Source: Agelas oroides
Taxonomy: Eukaryota > Porifera > Demospongiae > Agelasida > Agelasidae
Length of the DNA stretch: 64,000 bases
Direction: 5' to 3'
Assembly: GCA_949130485.1 (NCBI GenBank)
Contig: OX422203.1
Coordinates: 3,687,178-3,751,177 of the forward strand
Shown: positions 56,850 through 64,000 of the stretch, one piece after another
How positions within the stretch are numbered: the stretch's first letter is position 1
How the letters are laid out: every line of letters begins with the position of its first letter
Position numbers and translations under genes: made by a program
The notes under the pieces: generated by a model
The model's input: only the letters and a program-made list of their open reading frames with translations
What the model was told of the DNA's origin: nothing
The model's database searches: none

Positions 56850-58172
56850 CTCAACTAAAGCATTGCTCACTAAAGGAAGTCTGTTTTCTCTGTTTTCACT
56901 GTATTTTAACAGCCTTTGTTTCTTGGTCTATATCCTCTTTACCTTTCTACCATTCAATCCTCATTTTTGTCTTGCTTTACTGTACTTCCTACAAACTTTG
57001 TAAAACTCAACCTATCCTTGCAAGTGCTTCTCTCTCCCCCACTTCTACACATGCATACACATCTCTGATGCTTACTTAGGTATGTTTCCAAAAGGTGAAG
57101 ATGGTATAATTCGCTGCACTCCCTCAAAGATAAGAACTGTACATCTATACTTAATTACACTATTTACTATGTACTTAACACTCCTGCACTTCATTCTGCT
57201 TTATGTACTCCCTTGGACTATGCATCCCCTCTAGTTCTTCCCCCCTCCCCTCTACTTCTTCCCCCCTCCCCTCTACTTCTTCCCCCCTCCCCACTTCACT
57301 TTTCTTTATCAACTCTGTCTTTCGGAAAAATTGAAAAAAAATAAACTATCGGAAAGAGCCAATGAAAGGCCAGCACTATCCTGGGTCCAACACTTTTTAT
57401 GTTTTTATGCTCCATTTCTATTATGTTCCTTGCATGTTCTCTACGTTCTTTTTGTTTTTATGTTCTTTTAAATCATATTTCAACTGCAATCCTTATCTTT
57501 AGCCCTGCCATACATTATTATGTCACTGGTTCGCCCTCCGAATCTTTCCCCTCACCCTTTGAACCTCTTTAACTCCGCCCTCACCTATTTACCCCCAGTC
57601 GACTGGGGCTACACTAGAGGAAAAGTTGCAACAGAAAGCCAAATCCATCATCAAGTTTGAGTGACTCCAACAATTGGTGCTAGATGGCTCCAAGGGTCTC
57701 TTTACTCTGGACAGCAACCACTATACACCAGTTTTCATGGCGATGTAGAGAACATTGATCTTGACCTGACTACTACAAGCTGAAAAGTACCGACCCTCTG
57801 ATGCATTTCGATGTAACTGACCAATAAGATGGCTGGCTGTACTTCCGAACTACAAACAATCAAAACAGCATCCTGCTATAATTTACATTTGTGTACCTTT
57901 TATCATGTGTGGTTGGATCCCCGGGCTCTTGTGCCTACTGCAGTCATCCAAACAAGCACAAAAAATATATATATATATATTCCTCTCTCTCCCCTCTCAC
58001 TCCTTCATGTCTAATGAACACTCCTTAGTGAACTCCGTTTTTCATTTCTGTATGTTTTAATGTTGCTTTTATGTATCAATACTTAGTAGCTAGTGTCTCA
58101 TAAGCCCTCATGGGCTGGCTGCGTTCCTGCAGGTGACAATAAAGATTGATTGATTGATTGATTGATTGATTA
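56850..58172 (+). other. Probable LINE 3' UTR with tandem pyrimidine units and GATT tail
   Basis: It contains three copies of a 22-bp CTACTTCTTCCCCCCTCCCC-type unit (about 57233-57293), an AT dinucleotide run near 57964-57980, and an end with TGACAATAAAGATTGATTGA continuing in GATT units to about 58172. No coding frame is supported. Part of it could belong to another insertion. Confidence 0.55.
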
Positions 58173-58254
58173 TATTCATGAACCCAAAATTGCCACTCGA
58201 TGGACGCATCTACACACTCACTCTAGGTAGCGTCCTTTATGGCACGCCGTTCGT

Positions 58255-58405
58255 AACAAAACTCGAAATTGCATATGGTCACCACGTAAGCTTACACGGT
58301 CACCACGTAAGCTACACGGTTACTGTGTAAAAAGCTTACACGGTCACCACGTAAAGTACTCGTTTACGTGGTCACCACGTAAGAATACGGTCACCGTGTG
58401 CTTAC
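58255..58405. repeat. Clustered GGTCACCACGTAAG repeats
   Basis: At least five direct or inverted copies of GGTCACCACGTAAGCTTACA-like sequence lie within 150 bp, some followed by TACACGGT. It sits about 85 bp upstream of the integrase ORF and looks like the subterminal binding-site array of a transposon. Confidence 0.75.
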
Positions 58406-58489
58406 ACATATTTTAGATGAAGATGGCTGATCATATTTGGGGCTGGATAGACATGGTGTCTTCGTTGTTGGCAGCTGCAAGTAGACAAC

Positions 58490-60094
58490 ATGGGACAGCC
58501 AATCAACGCTACAGTCAGTACCTGGTTGAGAGGTTGGGAATATATGTGCATAATGAGTGTTGCACATATAAGAGATACCATCAGAAGTACAACTGAAAGG
58601 ATGAGTACAAGAGACCCACAATTATCAGACGTAACTGATTATCAATCTTCCCTTGAAGAACTGCTTACTTGTTTACGTCAATTATCAGCTCAGTGGGAAA
58701 GGTACTTGGATCATTTGGCAGTTGAGGGGTCAGTGACAGCCTATGCAGTTCCTGTTGATAGGTCACACAGAAGGGTTGGTCGTCCCTGATTAGAAATCAG
58801 TAGGGATCAGTTAGAATACCTTGTTAGCCTTTCATTCAACTGGACTCAGATAGCTGCAATTCTAGGAGTTTCCAGGATGACAGTTTATTGGAGGAGACAG
58901 GAATTTGGGATGTTGGACGAACCAAGAACTAACATCAGTGATGGAGAATTGCTAGTATTTGTTGAAGACGTCAGGAGAAGTGAACCAGAAAGTGGGGAAG
59001 TGATTGTGATGGGAGAACTACGGTCGCATGGCTACAGAGTAACAAGACATCGAGTAAGACATGCTATTCAGTTGTCTGATCCACTGAATACACCACTACG
59101 GTGGGGAGCTGGCATAGTTACAAGGCATCCATACTCTGTCCCAGGACCCAATTCCTTGTGGCACATTGGTACGCTTGCTTGCAGTAGTATGTATAGGTTA
59201 GAGTCCTATTATGATACTTAATATTGCATGTGTTGAGAGTTGTAGACACATTAGAAATGTGCACTAGCTTCGATTACCTCACCACTTTGTTTTAAACAGG
59301 TACTGTTCTGTATTGCTTTACAGATGGTCACCACAAATTAGTGCGCTGGAGGTTGGTTACACACTGTGGAATAGATGGCTACAGCAGGCTGGTTGTGTAC
59401 TTGAAATGCTCCAGTAACAACACGGCTTCCACAGTATACAACCTGTTCCTTGAAGCCGTTGATTTGTATGGGTTACCATCCAGAGTTCGTTCAGATCAAG
59501 GTACAGAGAACTACCGTGTTGCTCAACATATGCTGGAGCACCGTGGGGTTGAGCGCAGAAGTATGCTAGTAGGGAGTTCAGTTCATAATCAAAGAATAGA
59601 ACGCTTTAATTTGGCGTGATTTACACAGATGTGTAACTGGAACCTACTACAGGCTTTTCTATTTTCTTGAACAACAAGGTATTCTTAACCCACTGAATGA
59701 ATATCATCTGTATGCACTACACTTCATTTATTTGCCAAGAATAAACCGTTCACAGGAGGAATTTCAAGCTGGATGGAACCACCATAGCATACGCACTGAA
59801 CACAATGCTACACCATTACAGCTATTCTCAGCAGGAGCATTATGTCTACGAAATTCAGGAGCAGTTGCTGTAGACTTTTTTCATGTTGAAGACAATTATG
59901 GTGTTGAAGAAGAAGGAGTTGTTGGGGATGATGGAGGGGTAGAAATTCCAATGAACCATATACAACTGTCTGAGGCACAGTACTCTGAACTGCAATCTAG
60001 AATTGATCCATTAATGGAAAGTGATGACTTTGGGGTTGAGCTGTATGAACATACCCTGGATTTCCTACGAACTGTTGTTACTGGCAGATCTTGA
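58490..60094 (+). pseudogene. DDE integrase-like protein with HTH N-terminus, broken
   Basis: This is a metazoan integrase-core protein related to retroviral/Ginger-type integrases; the family normally joins DNA ends using a D,D,E triad. Exon 1 (about 58490-59168) includes a helix-turn-helix-like region (WTQIAAILGVSRMTVYWRRQ). A GT-AG intron at 59169-59323 joins LWHI to [10 protein letters not shown] in frame, supplying the first catalytic Asp. The second is in RSDQGTEN and the Glu in [13 protein letters not shown] at 58787-58789 interrupts GRP-LEISRDQLEYL where arginine is expected. At about 59611 one extra T shifts the frame; from 59612 the reading [18 protein letters not shown] continues to LHFIYLPRINRS and a stop at 60092-60094. 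The start is uncertain, since a second open frame (58416-58590) overlaps. Two lesions make it a pseudogene in this assembly. Confidence 0.85.
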
Positions 60095-62737
60095 TATTTT
60101 TATTATGCACAATGTATGGTTTAGTTCAATGTCACCTTGTCGCTACATACTATAGTTGAACTGTATTATATTATAGCAACCTGCAACAAGTCACAGCATT
60201 TTGATCTCTGGAATTCATCAGCTAAACTTGCACTGGACATAGGTAACTTGCACAACTCAAGTTTATAATATTCAACTGATGTTGGTCCACAAACCAAACT
60301 TGTTGGAAGTTCCTAAAAGCTGAAGTGTACATGTTGCTTATACTAACACAAGGATGGTTATAAAAGGATGGTTATAAAAACTCGCTAACACAGTGTGAGT
60401 ATATACAAAGTTGATAACATAACTCAATAACAAGGCAATGTCTGAATGTTCATATGGCATCCATGTACCAACATTCTTCCGTAGATAACAGTTTTAAACT
60501 CTGATAAAAACTCCAGGTAGGTCATGTATGACACTGGAAGCTCCAAGTCGCAATCACAGGTATGAGCTATTGGCCTACGAGCCAAACCAGAGAGAGAGTT
60601 GAATGAAACTGATATTGTCTTTGCAAGGCACACAGAACTGCCTGTAATAAATCGCAGCAATGCCCGCAAGTCATCCTGATTCATGCTGCCTATCATCTGT
60701 ATCAGGTAGCCAAAGATCCTACTCTGGTTAGAGGTTAAGCATTCAGGCTCATCAATAAGCTCGATCACCTTAGAAGGTGTTGCACCCAATGCTAGGTATA
60801 GTTGCCAGAGGTCACCGATTGACCGTGAGGCCCAAAATGAATGATGGGAAGATGGAATACCTTGATTGATACTGCAAATTGCAGCATAAGGCTTTGTAAC
60901 AAACTCATACTTGGCCAGTTGCAAAAGCATTTGCTTCAGGTTGGATGGTGTTGGCATTTCTCGACAACCAAACCTGCTAAGGATTGTCAGCAACTCAGTT
61001 GTTGTCTGAGCTGTGAACTGTTTTGCACTAAGTGCACTTCGCAAACTTCGATTGTCATGGTCACTTATGCTCTCAATAAATGCTTCCATCAGTTGTTGAA
61101 GAGGGGTAGTGGTACATGGACCAAGAAGCAATGAACCCAAAACTGGAAAAGCTATTCGCAGTGGAAGAAAGCCAGACACAAGGAAGCCGTGTGAGAGAAT
61201 GGCTCCAAGGAGAGGAAAAATCGTGAAGTCGACTTGTGGGTGCATGACGGGGGCCAGAAGTGTGCTTCCATCGAACACTCTTTCATAGGCTGCTTCCCAA
61301 AAGGCAGAGAACATGTCCCTCGTCACCCCTCCGGCATCATATGCTCATTCTCCATCAAATTTAATACTCGGTGGGTGCTCTTGAATGGGTTTCCCACTTC
61401 GATACAGGTGAATAACATCCTCAAACACCTGGTGTCGGGTAATGCAATGTTGAATCCCAGGGAGTAGAGCGAGACTATTCATAAATTGTCTACGGTCATG
61501 GTCAGCTGTATAAAGGAGAATCAAATTTATATGTGGTGAGGGAGAGGAGTGGTGAGGTGGAAAAGGGGAGGTGGAGAGAAGGGGAGTCAAAAAGGGAGGA
61601 GGGGGAAGGGTAGGTGAGAGTAGAGTTAAAACGTAGAGAAGGGGAGATGGGGAGGAGAATGAAAAGGGAAAGAGAGGAGGGGGATGCCTACAATATTTAC
61701 CTTGAACAACAATATCAACTGCCTGTACAGTGGACTGCTGTTCCAGTTCAAAAGATGTAGCTTCACAAATCTACATAATTATGGTAAAAACAGTATTAAA
61801 AGTGCGCTTTACCCTAACCTGTACGGTAAGTATACCTGTTCAGGATTGCCCAGATAGTCCAAGGGATCAGCTGCATCCTCCGTGAGTTCAACAACCAGTA
61901 ACTGTGAGGTCATCAAGCCAGTGTCATAGATAGATAAGGTCTTGCTCAAGGGAATTTCCTTTCGAGGGATGACTTGAAACACAGCAAAAGGCTTCGCAAT
62001 GGGCTCAGCACCACAGCTGAAAGCATACTCATACAGCACCTGTAGCAAATACATAATGCTAGATATTGTGGACAACAAACACATATAAGGTTATCATTAT
62101 TCAAGCAGACGGCTGTATACCCTACCTGTGTTGGGGAACTACAGCAAAAATCAGCCTCAGCTTTGGTTCCATCTAGCTGTCGAAAGGCAAGATGTATGAC
62201 ATCACCACTTGGAGCATCTTTAAATGATTCCTTCAACTGTGTGTGCAGTTTCTCCAATCGCTAGAGGATTGTGCACAAAGTTATAATTACATACACAAAG
62301 GCTAATGACAGAGGATAAAAAAAGAGTGCTAACCTCACTTCTCGCTATACATCGCTTGGCCTGTGGCAATGTTCAGTTCAAGTTCATGTTTGTGTGTAAA
62401 ATAATTGAAAAAAAAATTACACCACTATACCTTAGCCCTATCTATACAAAGGCTTTCTTCAAAGGCACGGTCTTGCTCGGCTCTGATCCTCCTGTCCTCT
62501 TCCAGCTGTAAAGTGACAGATGTACGTTACTGTATTGCAGTGCAGGTGGTCACATAATCTTCATTGTGCAAGACCAAACCTGTTGTTGTCGCAACTGGTT
62601 ATGAGATGATGGCACTGCCACAGAGGATTCCTCAGTAGGCTAGGGTGAAACGTTGTGTAGGTAATCCAGTAATATAAGGTTCTGTAAAGAAGAGTATAAA
62701 CACTACCACAGAAACATCTGATCACTTGGTGGATATA

Positions 62738-63133
62738 TAGTGTTGTTCCCAGACTGCATTTTTCGTGCCCACCGGAAAAATGGGTCTGGTCAACTTCCTA
62801 TTCCGTTTTCGTTTATGTGTGCCAGAATGCTGGCACATTGTTCTTTTCTAATTTATCGCTTGACTTCATTACATTCCACACTTCATACCAACGATCTGCT
62901 AGCAACTTGGACATTGAACAGACAATCCTAAGCTGCCTGATGTAAGCTATTTTATTTTTCGAAAGGAGCAAGAGTAGACTGTCCTGGAGTGTGCTGTTTG
63001 CAAGAACGTTCTTGAATTCACAATCCAGTTTACGTGACGTAACAGTGATTTCAAAATATTGGAACCAAAACGGTATAGGCAGTTTACCAGACTATTTTCC
63101 CACTCGGCAAAAAGTAGTCTGGGCACGAGACTA
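62738..63133. mobile_element. Foldback element inside a UBX-HECT intron
   Basis: The left end TAGTGTTGTTCCCAGACTG with TGGGTCTGGTCAAC further in is mirrored by CCAGACTATTTTCCC and a right end TCTGGGCACGAGACTA. It is about 395 bp and belongs to the TAGTCTCG family. It lies wholly within the intron between the exons at 63324-63232 and 62639-62580. Confidence 0.8.
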
Positions 63134-63725
63134 CTGGACATGTGCCATACCATCATTTTCTTTTAAAATAGTAAACCTCACAGGTGACTGGAAAAGTAAT
63201 TTGGGTATAGTATTCTATGTTCATTACTTACCTGGTCACCACTTGCTCTGGGAGAGAGGTCAGGAACTGATTCTGTGTCAGATGGCACAGAAATAACTTC
63301 AACTTCACAGCCAAGAGTTGGAGTCTACACATTGAATAAATATCATATTATGACAATAGTTATAGCAGGTATTAGCTATCCACCTTGCTTGCTCCAGACA
63401 CTATGAAAGATTCACCCCTTTTGTCGGACTGCACATCTTGCTGTATGATTAGAAATGTCAGACCACAAAGTTCATCCTCTTGTCCATTCATTGTTAGCTA
63501 TCCGCATATGAACTAGTACAGTGTATACATATCTCAACTAACCTTGAGATCTTTATACTCCTGACAGATGTATAGACTTCCTTGGCCAACTTGGTCGATG
63601 ATAGAATTTCCATCCAGTGGCTGATGTGGAGCAACGGCCAAATAACCTGACTGGTTTGCAACCAGCATTGTGTACCTACTAAAATTTGGTAGGTGCTGAA
63701 AGGCATGCGTGATTGAGGCCTTCAC

Positions 63726-63798
63726 TTGTGGTATTGACATGTTGCGATGTAGTTCCACTCAATTGTGGTATTGACATGTTGCGATGTAGTTCCACCTT
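63726..63798. repeat. 37-bp tandem duplication in exon 1 of the UBX-HECT gene
   Basis: TTGTGGTATTGACATGTTGC continuing GATGTAGTTCCAC occurs twice with an offset of exactly 37 bases. As 37 is not divisible by 3 it shifts the frame after HRNMSIPQ; a single copy joins HRNMSIPQ to VKASITHAFQHLP in one frame. Confidence 0.95.
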
Positions 63799-64000
63799 CT
63801 TGATACGATCTGCATCATTGAGTTTCTTTCTTGCCGCCCTTTGTGGAACCCTGGGGACATACTTCTCCATTACAACTACTGTAACATTCCGTGGTTTCAG
63901 CCTCTGATTAGCACTCTTCTTCTTTCGTTTCTGTGACTCAGCCACACACTCACTTAATGGATCAAACACGGATGAAGGCCGCTTCTGTGGGACCATTCCA

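Larger units (their letters stand above)
43550..58172 (+). mobile_element. Second LINE (PHD-EN-RT type), inactivated and carrying two insertions
   Basis: The order is: PHD-coiled-coil ORF (43716), ORF1-like C-terminal domain plus endonuclease (43942-46390), RT and C-terminal zinc knuckle (46667-48453 and, after the 8.3-kb insertion, 56745-56846), then a likely 3' UTR ending at about 58138-58172 in AATAAA and a GATT repeat tail, a common CR1/L2-style end. The 5' limit (about 43550) and the assignment of all of 56850-58170 to its 3' UTR are inference. Insertions lie at about 46384-46648 and at 48454-56742. Confidence 0.8.
60424..63996 (-). pseudogene. UBX-HECT E3 ubiquitin-ligase gene, at least 10 exons, two lesions
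   Basis: Exons in transcript order: 63996-63543, 63497-63384, 63324-63232, 62639-62580, 62505-62431, 62360-62334, 62260-62126, 62039-61836, 61770-61701, 61505-60424. All introns are GT-AG and all joins preserve phase. Exon 5 encodes RAEQDRAFEESLCIDRAK, the acidic/basic helix typical before UBX domains. Exons 7-8 form a UBX-like fold (VIHLAFRQLDG through MTSQLLVVELTED), expected to bind p97/VCP. The last exon carries a HECT domain with GGVTRDMFSAFWEA and the catalytic-cysteine region AHTCDCDLELP close to the C-terminus. Exon 1 contains a 37-bp tandem duplication (63726-63762 repeated from 63763) that shifts the frame, and a TGA at 61347-61345 interrupts DGE-AYDAGG in the HECT N-lobe. Conceptually it would transfer ubiquitin to substrates. 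It may extend beyond the window. Confidence 0.85.

Overview
This window is nuclear DNA of an animal, not of a prokaryote. Genes are split by short GT-AG introns, coding density is low, and non-LTR retrotransposons, inverted-repeat DNA elements, minisatellites and satellites fill most of the space. The protein families seen (RING/TRAF-MATH, RecQ-like helicase, GH3-domain protein, UBX and HECT proteins, a DDE integrase, a KDZ-type transposase, LINEs with a PHD finger) fit an early-branching marine invertebrate. A demosponge is my best guess, but that is inference from remembered family distributions and was not tested.

Layout. 0-5 kb: a decayed minus-strand KDZ/HMGXB3-like transposase gene, with copies of one dispersed repeat in its introns and 3' flank. 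5.7-8.1 kb: an 8-bp minisatellite open in all six frames. 8.9-9.3 kb: a broken RecQ-like fragment running into a LINE with an intact endonuclease-RT ORF (9.3-12.4 kb). 13.1-14.7 kb: a TRAF-like pseudogene. 14.7-22.3 kb: mostly small foldback elements, including a 1.0-kb near-perfect palindrome with short target duplications. 22.5-24.5 kb: a 29-bp minisatellite. 26.5-28.1 kb: an intact single-exon GH3-domain gene, the one convincing intact host gene. 28.7-43.3 kb: inverted-repeat elements, including a 6.1-kb element filled with G-rich satellites. 43.7-58.2 kb: a second, inactivated LINE that carries a small insertion and an 8.3-kb TA-flanked element whose core is a 31-copy, 180-bp satellite. 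58.3-64 kb: a plus-strand DDE integrase gene convergent with a minus-strand UBX-HECT ubiquitin-ligase gene of at least ten exons.

The last pair is the most interesting part. Two unusual genes lie tail to tail 330 bp apart, both inactivated, and a block of short repeats resembling transposon subterminal motifs sits upstream of the integrase. I suggest, as a hypothesis, that they are one decayed mobile element that carries a ubiquitin ligase. Several broken genes share a TGA at a position where arginine is expected, which suggests CpG methylation-driven decay. The window ends inside or just upstream of the first UBX-HECT exon, so that gene and any right-hand element terminus may continue beyond it.
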